DNA from: an uncultured Eubacteriales bacterium
GTDB taxonomy: Bacteria > Bacillota > Clostridia > Oscillospirales > Oscillospiraceae
Length of the DNA stretch: 5,905 bases
Reading direction: 5' to 3'
NCBI GenBank assembly: GCA_900554855.1
Contig: USIZ01000093.1
Span: 1-5,905, forward strand
Shown: positions 1 through 5,114 of the stretch, in pieces
Position numbering within the stretch: the first letter of the stretch is position 1
Layout: each line of letters opens with the position of its first letter
Made by a program: the position numbers and the translations under genes
The notes under the pieces: generated by a model
Told to the model about the DNA's origin: nothing
Seen by the model: the letters and a program-made list of their open reading frames with translations, nothing else
Databases searched by the model: none

Positions 1-389
1 TCCACGTCGCCGATGGCCAGATGGGTGCAGTCGGCGGTCAGGACGGTGTGCACGGTGGCGGAGACGGAGGGAGCCAGATCGCGGCCGATGGAGGAAGCGC
101 CGAACAGCACAACCTCGGGGGCGTAGTCGGCGATGACCTTCTCCATGACCTCGGTGTAAGGCTTGGTGGAGTACTCGGCCAGCATGGGATCGTCGGCGAC
201 GATGACCTTGTCAGCGCCGTGGGCGATCAGGGAAGCGGCCTTGCCCTCAATGTTGGAGCCGGCCAGAACGGCGACGACCTCCTGGCCGAGGGCGTCGGCC
301 AGCTCGCGGGCCTTGCCCACCAGTTCAAAAGCAACCTTCTGGATCTCACCGTCACGCTGCTCGCAGAAAACGAAAACGTTCTTATTCAT
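1..389 (-). CDS. etfA: Electron transfer flavoprotein alpha subunit, N-terminal part (runs off left edge)
   Basis: EtfA is the larger subunit of the FAD-containing heterodimer that passes electrons to and from butyryl-CoA dehydrogenase. Only the first 129 codons are visible; the C-terminal FAD-binding domain lies outside the window. The protein begins MNKNVFVFCEQRDGEIQKVA and follows the alpha/beta fold of Etf domain I. It shows FGASSIGRDLAP (about residues 96-107) and the family-typical LTADCT (117-122). It starts directly with the Etf fold, so it lacks the N-terminal ferredoxin-like extension seen in some anaerobic EtfA/LctC proteins. The ATG at 389 is preceded by GGAGGT (401-406) at 11 nt spacing. 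It begins 18 nt after the etfB stop, so the two genes are almost certainly co-transcribed and co-translated. The stretch after GRDLAP (SVSATVHTV) differs from the Arg-containing sequence usual in the family. Identity is secure from sequence and context. Confidence 0.95.
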   Translation of the reverse strand, partial: MNKNVFVFCEQRDGEIQKVAFELVGKARELADALGQEVVAVLAGSNIEGKAASLIAHGADKVIVADDPMLAEYSTKPYTEVMEKVIADYAPEVVLFGASSIGRDLAPSVSATVHTVLTADCTHLAIGDV

Positions 390-407
390 GATTTTACACT
401 ACCTCCA

Positions 408-1202
408 TCAAATGATGTGCTTGCTGGCCAGCTTCTCCACGATGGCGGCAACGGCCTCGTCGGCGGAGAGATCCTTCAGCATCTCGCCGGCGCCCTTGGC
501 TTCCTTGGTGGTGGAGGTGGCGACATAGGTGGGAGAACCGGCCAGACCCACGTTGCTCTCATCGACCACATCGGCGATGTCGGCATAGGTCATGATCTTG
601 ATCTCCTTCTGATAGGCGTCGAAGCAGCCGCCGACGGACATATAGCGGGGCTGGTTCAGGTCGCCAATGGCGGTGATCAGGCAGGGATAGTTCATGCGGA
701 CGGTCTGATAACGGTCCTCATACTGCCGCTGCACGGTGATGGAGGTCTCGTTCACGTCAACCAGCTTCTCCACATAGGTGGTGACAGGCAGATCCAGGTG
801 AATGGCGATCTGCACGCCGACCTGAGCGGTGTCGCCGTCGATGGCCTGACGGCCGCAGATGACCAGATCAGCGCCCAGCTTCTTGACGGCGCCGGCGATG
901 GCGGAGGAGGTGGCCCAGGTGTCAGCGCCGCCCAGCTTGCGGTCGGTCAGCAGAACGGCCTCGTCGCAGCCCATGGCCAGAGCTTCGCGCAGAGCGATCT
1001 CGGCGGCGGGGATGCCCATTGTGATGACGGTGACGGTGGTGCCGGGAACGCGCTCCTTGATCTCCAGAGCGGCCTCGATGCCGCACTTGTCATCGGGGTT
1101 GATGATGGCGGGCACGCCGTCACGGATCAGAGTATTGGTAACAGGGTCGATCTTAACCTCAGTGGTGTCCGGCACCTGCTTCATGCAAACAACGATTTTC
1201 AT
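408..1202 (-). CDS. etfB: Electron transfer flavoprotein beta subunit
   Basis: EtfB pairs with EtfA and, in bifurcating Etf complexes, holds the FAD that splits the NADH electron pair between crotonyl-CoA (through Bcd) and ferredoxin. The 264 residues match the usual length of about 260. The N-terminus MKIVVCMKQVPDT is typical. CGRQAIDGDTAQVG (116-129) is the nucleotide (FAD/AMP) binding signature, and GADTWATSSAIAG (92-104) belongs to the same Rossmann-like fold. After DGDTAQVG the sequence is VQIAIHLDLP, where many relatives have PQIAEHL. The ATG at 1202 has AGGAGG at 1214-1219, 11 nt upstream; the gene starts 22 nt after the bcd stop and ends with TGA 18 nt before etfA. Bifurcating activity is inferred from the bcd-etfB-etfA arrangement in an anaerobic butyrate cluster; sequence reading alone cannot prove it. 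Confidence 0.97.
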   Translation of the reverse strand: MKIVVCMKQVPDTTEVKIDPVTNTLIRDGVPAIINPDDKCGIEAALEIKERVPGTTVTVITMGIPAAEIALREALAMGCDEAVLLTDRKLGGADTWATSSAIAGAVKKLGADLVICGRQAIDGDTAQVGVQIAIHLDLPVTTYVEKLVDVNETSITVQRQYEDRYQTVRMNYPCLITAIGDLNQPRYMSVGGCFDAYQKEIKIMTYADIADVVDESNVGLAGSPTYVATSTTKEAKGAGEMLKDLSADEAVAAIVEKLASKHII

Positions 1203-1224
1203 GTTTTACGTTTCCTCCTATATC

Positions 1225-2364
1225 TTACAGGGAACCGGCGATGACCATGCGCTGGACCTCGCTGGTGCCTTCGTAGATCTCGGTGATCTTGGCGTCGCGC
1301 ATCATGCGCTCCACGGGATAGTCACGGGTGTAGCCGTAACCGCCGAAGAACTGAACGGCCTTGGTGGTGACAGCCATGGCGGTCTCAGCGGCGAACAGCT
1401 TGGCCTTGGCGGCGGCGACAGCATAGTTCTGACCGGCCTGCTTGGTCATGGCGGCGTTGTAGACCAGCCACTTGGCGGCGTCGGTGCGGGCCACCAGATC
1501 GGCCAGCTGGAACTGAGTGTTCTGCTGCTTGAAGATGGACTTGCCGAACTGCTTGCGCTCCTTGGTGTACTTGACGGTCTCGTCAATGGCGCCCTCAGCC
1601 AGACCCAGAGCCTGAGCGGCGATGCCGATACGGCCGCCGTTCAGCGTGGCCATGGCCAGGTTGAAGCCCTTGTTCTCCTTGCCCAGCAGATTCTCCTTGG
1701 GCACGATGCAGTTCTCCATGATCAGCTCGCAGGTGGAGGAGCCCTTGATGCCCATCTTCTTCTCATGGGCGCCCACGGAGAAGCCGGGGAAGGTGCGCTC
1801 CACGATGAAGGCGGACAGGCCGCGCTGACCTCTGGACTTGTCGGTCATGGCGATGATGATGAACACATCGGCGTAGCCGGCGTTGGTGATGAAGATCTTG
1901 GAGCCGTTCAGGATGTAGTTCTCGCCCTTCTCGTCCAGCACGGCCATGGTCTTGACGCCGCCGGCGTCGGTGCCCGCGCCGGGCTCGGTCAGGCCGAAGG
2001 CGCCCAGCCACTCGCCGGAGCACAGCTTGGGCAGATACTTCTGCTTCTGAGCTTCGGTGCCGAAGTCATAGATGGGGTTGGCGCACAGGCTGGTATGAGC
2101 GGAGAGGATGACGCCGGTGGTGCCGCAGACCTTGCTCATCTCCTCAACAGCCATGACATAGCTGAGGTAGGAAGCGCCCTGGCCGCCGTACTCCTTGGGG
2201 AAATAAATGCCCATCATGCCCAGCTTGGCCATCTTCTTGACGGTCTCGGCGGGGAAACGCTCTTCCTCGTCCACTTCCTGAGCCAGAGGCTTGACCTCGT
2301 TCTCAGCGAAGCTGCGATACATCTGCTGGACGAGGAGTTCTTCTTTAGACAGATTAAAATCCAT
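1225..2364 (-). CDS. bcd: Butyryl-CoA dehydrogenase (short-chain acyl-CoA dehydrogenase)
   Basis: FAD enzyme that reduces crotonyl-CoA to butyryl-CoA in the cytoplasm, using electrons delivered by EtfAB. The 379 residues are standard for the acyl-CoA dehydrogenase family. An N-terminal helical domain is followed by GAFGLTEPGAGTDAG (121-135, signature 1, flavin and substrate contacts). The middle beta domain follows, then RKQFGKSI (270-277) and QFFGGYGYTRDYPVER (338-353, signature 2). The catalytic base is predicted to be Glu365 in ITEIYEGTSE, the position used by SCAD/BCAD enzymes; in isovaleryl-CoA dehydrogenases the base lies elsewhere. The start at 2364 has AGGAGG at 2375-2380, spacing 10 nt. 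It lies 84 nt after hbd, with a strong hairpin in the gap, and 22 nt before etfB. Another short-chain acyl-CoA substrate is possible, but adjacency to crt, hbd and etfBA makes butyryl-CoA the best call. Confidence 0.96.
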   Translation of the reverse strand: MDFNLSKEELLVQQMYRSFAENEVKPLAQEVDEEERFPAETVKKMAKLGMMGIYFPKEYGGQGASYLSYVMAVEEMSKVCGTTGVILSAHTSLCANPIYDFGTEAQKQKYLPKLCSGEWLGAFGLTEPGAGTDAGGVKTMAVLDEKGENYILNGSKIFITNAGYADVFIIIAMTDKSRGQRGLSAFIVERTFPGFSVGAHEKKMGIKGSSTCELIMENCIVPKENLLGKENKGFNLAMATLNGGRIGIAAQALGLAEGAIDETVKYTKERKQFGKSIFKQQNTQFQLADLVARTDAAKWLVYNAAMTKQAGQNYAVAAAKAKLFAAETAMAVTTKAVQFFGGYGYTRDYPVERMMRDAKITEIYEGTSEVQRMVIAGSL

Positions 2365-2390
2365 GTGATTGGTTCCTCCTAAGTAATTTA

Positions 2391-2435
2391 TTTGTATATG
2401 AGCCGGCCTTAAAATTTAAAGCCGGCTCATACAAA
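2391..2435 (-). other. Intercistronic stem-loop between hbd and bcd
   Basis: A perfect 11-bp inverted repeat, TATGAGCCGGC (2397-2407) and GCCGGCTCATA (2421-2431), encloses a 13-nt AT-rich loop. Inside, past one C/A mismatch, four further pairs can form. Outside, allowing a 2-nt bulge, TTTG (2391-2394) pairs with CAAA (2432-2435). The structure begins about 11 nt upstream of the bcd Shine-Dalgarno site. On the minus strand the stem is followed by ATACAAATAAATT rather than a run of T, so it is a poor intrinsic terminator. An mRNA-stabilising, processing or attenuating element is more likely. The fold is read directly from the sequence; its function is inferred. Confidence 0.65.
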
Positions 2436-2448
2436 ATACGAGATTTGA

Positions 2449-3306
2449 TTAGTGCTCGAAGAAGCCCTCGCCGGTCTTGTTGCCCAGCTTGCCGGCGCGC
2501 ACCATCTTGCGCAGCAGCAGGGAGGCGCGATACTTGCTGTCGTGGGTCTCCTCATAGATGGTGTCCATGATGGCCAGGCAGGTATCCAGACCGATGAAGT
2601 CGCCCAGGGTCAGGGGGCCCATGGGGTGGTTGCAGCCCAGACGCATGGCGGTGTCGATGTCCTCGGGGGATGCGACGCCGTTCTGGACCAGCTCAATGGC
2701 CTCGTTGATCATGGGGATCAGCAGGCGGTTGCAGACGAAGCCGGGGGCCTCGGCCACGGTGACGGGAGTCTTGCCGATCTCCTGAGCCAGGGCGAAGATG
2801 GTGTTGTAGGTATCGTCGGAGGTGTTGCCGCCGCGGATGACCTCAATCAGCTTCATGGCCACAGGGGGATTGAAGAAGTGCATGCCGATGACCTTGTCCT
2901 TGCTCTTAACGCCGGAAGCGATCTCAGTGATGGAGATGGAGGAGGTGTTGGTGGCCAGGATGCACTCGTCCTTGGTGGCCTCGTCCAGCTTCTTGAAGAT
3001 GCTCTTCTTCAGGTCCACGCGCTCGACGGCGGCCTCGACAACCAGATCGGTGTTGTCCAGAATGCCGGCGTACTCGGTGGCGGCCACGAAGTGCATGCGG
3101 CTCTTCAGACCGGCGACCTGCTCCTCGGTCATCTTGCCACGGGAGATCATCTTGGTGAAGCCCTTGTCCAGGGCGGCCTCGGAATTGGCGATGATGGCAT
3201 CGTTGATATCAACAATGGTGACGTCCTTGCCGGCGGTGGCAAACACCTGAGCAATGCCGCGGCCCATCTGGCCGGCGCCGATCACAGCAACTTTTTCGAT
3301 AGACAT
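2449..3306 (-). CDS. hbd: 3-hydroxybutyryl-CoA dehydrogenase
   Basis: Reduces acetoacetyl-CoA to (S)-3-hydroxybutyryl-CoA with NAD(P)H, the step before crotonase. The 285 residues match the single-function bacterial enzymes (about 280). The Rossmann dinucleotide motif GAGQMGRGIAQ is at residues 10-20, with acidic Asp33 after the second strand (TIVDIN), which favours NADH. The catalytic residues align by spacing with the mitochondrial enzyme: Ser122 (NTSSISITE), His143 and Glu155 (HFFNPPVAMKLIEV, the His-Glu dyad) and Asn193 (PGFVCNR). The C-terminal dimerisation domain includes NHPMGPLTLGDFIGLD. The ATG at 3306 has AGGAGGT (3315-3321) at 8 nt spacing; translation ends with TAA. The gene stands second, after crt, unlike the crt-bcd-etfB-etfA-hbd order of Clostridium acetobutylicum. 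Substrate choice is inferred from family and neighbours. Confidence 0.96.
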   Translation of the reverse strand: MSIEKVAVIGAGQMGRGIAQVFATAGKDVTIVDINDAIIANSEAALDKGFTKMISRGKMTEEQVAGLKSRMHFVAATEYAGILDNTDLVVEAAVERVDLKKSIFKKLDEATKDECILATNTSSISITEIASGVKSKDKVIGMHFFNPPVAMKLIEVIRGGNTSDDTYNTIFALAQEIGKTPVTVAEAPGFVCNRLLIPMINEAIELVQNGVASPEDIDTAMRLGCNHPMGPLTLGDFIGLDTCLAIMDTIYEETHDSKYRASLLLRKMVRAGKLGNKTGEGFFEH

Positions 3307-3342
3307 GATAAAATACCTCCTGTTGAAATATAAAATTCAAAA

Positions 3343-3361
3343 TTTAAAACCCGAACGCGGG
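3343..3361 (-). terminator. Possible weak attenuator or partial terminator after crt
   Basis: On the minus strand CCCG-CGTT-CGGG (3361-3350) is followed at once by TTTTAAATTTT, the layout of an intrinsic terminator. The stem is only 4 bp, so strong termination is unlikely. Partial read-through control between crt and hbd is possible. It lies next to the tandem repeat. Confidence 0.25.
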
Positions 3362-3385
3362 GGAAAAATGACGCGGGGAAAAATG
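3355..3385. repeat. Tandem direct repeat in the crt-hbd gap
   Basis: Two abutting copies, ACGCGGGGGAAAAATG (3355-3370) and ACGCGGGGAAAAATG (3371-3385), differ by a single G. They fill most of the space just downstream of the crt stop codon. This looks like a recent slippage-type duplication. Confidence 0.7.
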
Positions 3386-3388
3386 GGA

Positions 3389-4180
3389 TCACTTGCCCTG
3401 ATAGGGGACGACCTTCAGCTTCTTGGCCTTGTCCTTTTCAAGGAAGTTGGCCATGCCGGCCTTCTGATCCTCGGTCTCGAAGCAGGAGCCGAACAGCTTC
3501 TCCTCGGTGACGATGGCCTCGTCCATGGGCTGCTCCAGACCGGTGTTGATGGCGGCCTTGGTGGCGCGGACGGCGATGGGGGCGTTGACGGCGATCTGAC
3601 CGGCCAGCTTCCTGGCGGCGGCCATCAGCTCTTCCTGGGGATAGACGGCGTTGACCAGACCGATGCGCAGAGCCTCGTCGGCCTTGATGTTCTTAGCGGT
3701 GTAAAGGATCTGCTTGGCCATGCCGGGGGAGACCAGACGGGCCAGACGCTGGGTGCCGCCGAAGCCGGGGGTGATGCCCAGGCCGGTCTCGGGCTGGCCG
3801 AACACGGCGTTGTCGGAACAGATGCGGATATCGCAGCTCATGGCCAGCTCATTGCCGCCGCCCAGCGCGAAGCCGTTCACGGCCGCAATGACGGGGATGG
3901 GCAGGGTCTCAATCTTGCGGAACACATCGTTGCCCTTCTTGCCGAAGGCTTCGCCCTCCGCCTTGGTGAGGGTGCTCATCTCGCCGATGTCGGCACCGGC
4001 GACGAAGCTCTTCTCACCGGAGCCGGTGATGATGAGGGCGCGCACATCGCTCAGATCCAGAGCGTCGATGGCGGCCTCCAGCTCACCCAGCACTTCGCTG
4101 TTCAGAGCGTTCAGGGCCTTGGGCCGGTCAATGGTGAGAACGGCCACATGATTTTCAGAAGAAACCTGAATATAAGACAT
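3389..4180 (-). CDS. crt: Crotonase (3-hydroxybutyryl-CoA dehydratase, enoyl-CoA hydratase family)
   Basis: Dehydrates (S)-3-hydroxybutyryl-CoA to crotonyl-CoA. The 263 residues are typical of the enoyl-CoA hydratase superfamily. Oxyanion-hole segments are FVAGADIGEM (59-68) and FALGGGNELAMSCD (104-117, Gly108). The two catalytic acids are Glu111 and Glu131 (FGQPETGLGITPGFGGTQRL), spaced 20 residues apart as in rat mitochondrial crotonase (Glu144/Glu164). Having both glutamates argues for a true hydratase rather than an isomerase or decarboxylase of the same fold. The ATG at 4180 has GGAGGT (4190-4195) at 9 nt spacing. It is the first gene of the minus-strand operon, about 44 nt downstream of the predicted transcription start and Rex box, and ends with TGA 82 nt before hbd. 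No thiolase gene precedes it. Confidence 0.96.
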   Translation of the reverse strand: MSYIQVSSENHVAVLTIDRPKALNALNSEVLGELEAAIDALDLSDVRALIITGSGEKSFVAGADIGEMSTLTKAEGEAFGKKGNDVFRKIETLPIPVIAAVNGFALGGGNELAMSCDIRICSDNAVFGQPETGLGITPGFGGTQRLARLVSPGMAKQILYTAKNIKADEALRIGLVNAVYPQEELMAAARKLAGQIAVNAPIAVRATKAAINTGLEQPMDEAIVTEEKLFGSCFETEDQKAGMANFLEKDKAKKLKVVPYQGK

Positions 4181-4207
4181 GGTTCTATTACCTCCAATGG
4201 ACTGAGC

Positions 4208-4225
4208 TTGTTAATTTTTTAACTA
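4208..4225 (-). promoter_or_regulatory. Rex box: operator for the redox-sensing repressor Rex
   Basis: The plus strand reads TTGTTAA-TTTT-TTAACTA, 17 of 18 positions compatible with the clostridial Rex consensus TTGTTAA-N4-TTAACAA. Rex binds such sites when NAD+ is high and leaves when NADH rises. In several clostridia it controls fermentation genes, including the crt-bcd operon. The site lies directly downstream of the predicted crt -10 element and covers the likely transcription start, a position suited to steric repression. Motif and position are seen; Rex itself is not encoded in the window, so regulation is inferred. Confidence 0.8.
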
Positions 4226-4230
4226 AATTC

Positions 4231-4259
4231 AGTATAATAAATTAAAGTGAAAAAGGCAA
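4231..4259 (-). promoter_or_regulatory. Predicted sigma-A promoter of the crt-hbd-bcd-etfBA operon
   Basis: On the minus strand TTGCCT (4259-4254, 4 of 6 to consensus) and TATACT (4236-4231, 5 of 6) are separated by 17 nt. The region upstream (about 4260-4290) is rich in A and T tracts, like an UP element. The predicted start is near 4224, inside the Rex box, giving a leader of about 44 nt. No better promoter was seen between here and crt. Confidence 0.6.
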
Positions 4260-4368
4260 GAAAAACTTTTGAAAATCTGTATGAAAAAAGAATGAACGAA
4301 GGGGCTGAATTGTACAAAACAGAGAAAAATAATGACGCGTTTCTTGTGGTTTCGCCGGAAATGTCGCG

Positions 4369-4397
4369 TTGACAAGGCTTTCGGCAACCCGTATAAT
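4369..4397 (+). promoter_or_regulatory. Perfect-consensus sigma-A promoter for the 168-residue gene
   Basis: TTGACA (4369-4374) and TATAAT (4392-4397) both match consensus exactly and are separated by the optimal 17 nt. Transcription would begin at about 4404, giving a leader of about 37 nt. This rules out in-frame starts at 4369 (TTG) and 4396 (ATG), which fall within the -35 and -10 hexamers. Confidence 0.85.
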
Positions 4398-4424
4398 GTC
4401 ATTATGCACAAAAATATTGAAATT

Positions 4425-4432
4425 GAAAGGGG
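4425..4432 (+). promoter_or_regulatory. Shine-Dalgarno site that fixes the start at 4441
   Basis: GAAAGGGG lies 8 nt before the ATG at 4441. It is less canonical than the AGGAGG sites of the other genes. It is the only purine-rich block in the leader and agrees with the promoter-based choice of start. Confidence 0.6.
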
Positions 4433-4440
4433 CGCTGACC

Positions 4441-4947
4441 ATGCGCGAACAGGCGGAGCTTGTGCAGTGTGCTGAAACACTGCGGGAAATGTATGATGAG
4501 TTCACCCAATCCGTGCAGGATCTGGGCAACAAGGCCAAGGGCCGTTCCACTGCCGGCAACAAGATGGGAAACAGCTTTCTGCACTGGATCGGCGGAAGCC
4601 ATATCCGCACGGATCGGGATCGGCTGTGCGAGGAATTTCTGGAAAAGGTGCAGGCCCAGCTGGAGCTCATCCGCACGGCGCTGGAGGGGGCCGGTGCAGA
4701 GGAGAGCGCTGAGGTCTGGAATGCTGTGGCCGACGTGATGCTGGAGCCCATTCCGGGCCGATCCAACGCCACCACAGATCTGATGAAGCGGGCCATGTGC
4801 TCCCAGTTCCAGCCCATGCTGGCTTTTTTGACGCCGGAGCAGCTGCGCGGGCACTATGACCGGCTCAAGGCGGCCTACCGTCCCCGGGATCTGCTGCCCG
4901 TGGAGAAGGAACTGCTGCGGGAAATGGAGCGGCGTTTGTCCCTCTGA
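4441..4947 (+). CDS. Uncharacterised 168-residue soluble helical protein
   Basis: I do not recognise this family. The product starts MREQAELVQCAETLREMY and ends MERRLSL. It is rich in Glu, Leu, Arg and Ala and appears mostly alpha-helical. There is no signal peptide, no membrane segment and no Cys-pair metal motif (single cysteines at 10, 63 and 120). A Gly/Ser/Asn-rich linker with a conserved-looking SFLHWIGGSHIRTDRDR (45-61) separates an N-terminal helix from a longer helical region. A second break occurs at EPIPGRSNATTD (102-113), followed by TPEQLRGHYDRLKAAYRPRD (131-150) and a charged C-terminal helix. Codon use is G/C-ending like the neighbours, which supports a resident coding gene. 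It is divergent from crt, has its own perfect-consensus promoter and ends with TGA 167 nt before the next gene. A regulatory or adaptor role is conceivable, but nothing in the sequence shows it. The gene itself is well supported; its function is unknown. Confidence 0.8.
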   Translation: MREQAELVQCAETLREMYDEFTQSVQDLGNKAKGRSTAGNKMGNSFLHWIGGSHIRTDRDRLCEEFLEKVQAQLELIRTALEGAGAEESAEVWNAVADVMLEPIPGRSNATTDLMKRAMCSQFQPMLAFLTPEQLRGHYDRLKAAYRPRDLLPVEKELLREMERRLSL

Positions 4948-4972
4948 CACAAAGATTTCCCTGATTTTTGTG
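4948..4972 (+). terminator. Weak stem-loop after the unknown gene, possible terminator
   Basis: Immediately after the TGA, CACAAAGAT (4948-4956) can pair with ATTTTTGTG (4964-4972), including one G-T wobble, around a 7-nt loop. The stem is AT-rich and followed by CGGCG, not a T-run, so termination here would be weak. Confidence 0.25.
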
Positions 4973-5000
4973 CGGCGTTTGCAATCTTGCGGTTTTGCCC

Positions 5001-5028
5001 TTGCATTTTATGTGTGCCTTGTTAGAAT
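5001..5028 (+). promoter_or_regulatory. Possible promoter of the SDR gene
   Basis: TAGAAT (5023-5028) matches 5 of 6 positions of the -10 consensus. A poor -35, TTGCAT (5001-5006, 3 of 6), lies 16 nt upstream. Transcription would start near 5035, leaving a leader of about 80 nt that is AT-rich up to the ribosome-binding site. Co-transcription with the preceding gene is the alternative. Confidence 0.4.
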
Positions 5029-5114
5029 AAAGACATTCATAAAAGTGCTTAAGAAAATATAGCACCATTCGATGAAATTCGTCAATAGTTTTCTGAAAAA
5101 AGGAGAAATCGACT

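Noticed and set aside
21..1244. 407-codon plus-strand open frame antisense to etfA/etfB
   Set aside because: Its translation is a low-complexity Gly/Asp/Ala/Leu mixture arising opposite G/C-ending codons; no family features and no ribosome-binding site. The minus-strand frames hold clear conserved genes.
859..2382. 507-codon plus-strand open frame antisense to bcd and the 5' part of etfB
   Set aside because: Same Gly/His/Leu/Asp-rich shadow composition; bcd on the other strand has all family signatures.
2397..2431. The hbd-bcd hairpin as an intrinsic terminator
   Set aside because: There is no T-run after the stem on either strand, and the downstream bcd-etfBA genes have no convincing separate promoter that I could find.
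2452..4222. Long plus-strand frames antisense to hbd and crt (2452-3333, 3254-4222)
   Set aside because: Shadow frames of GC-rich genes; composition is implausible and starts are unsupported.
4369..4440. Upstream in-frame starts (TTG 4369, ATG 4396) for the unknown gene
   Set aside because: Both fall inside the -35 and -10 hexamers of its promoter, upstream of the expected transcription start.
4242..4950. Minus-strand frames opposite the unknown gene (4242-4817, 4402-4950)
   Set aside because: They lack ribosome-binding sites, cover the divergent promoters, and oppose a plus-strand frame that has a perfect promoter, a start signal and normal codon use.
5019..5036. Second Rex box before the SDR gene
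   Set aside because: TTGTTAG resembles one half-site, but the other half (AAGACAT) matches only about 3 of 7 positions, so no palindrome is present.
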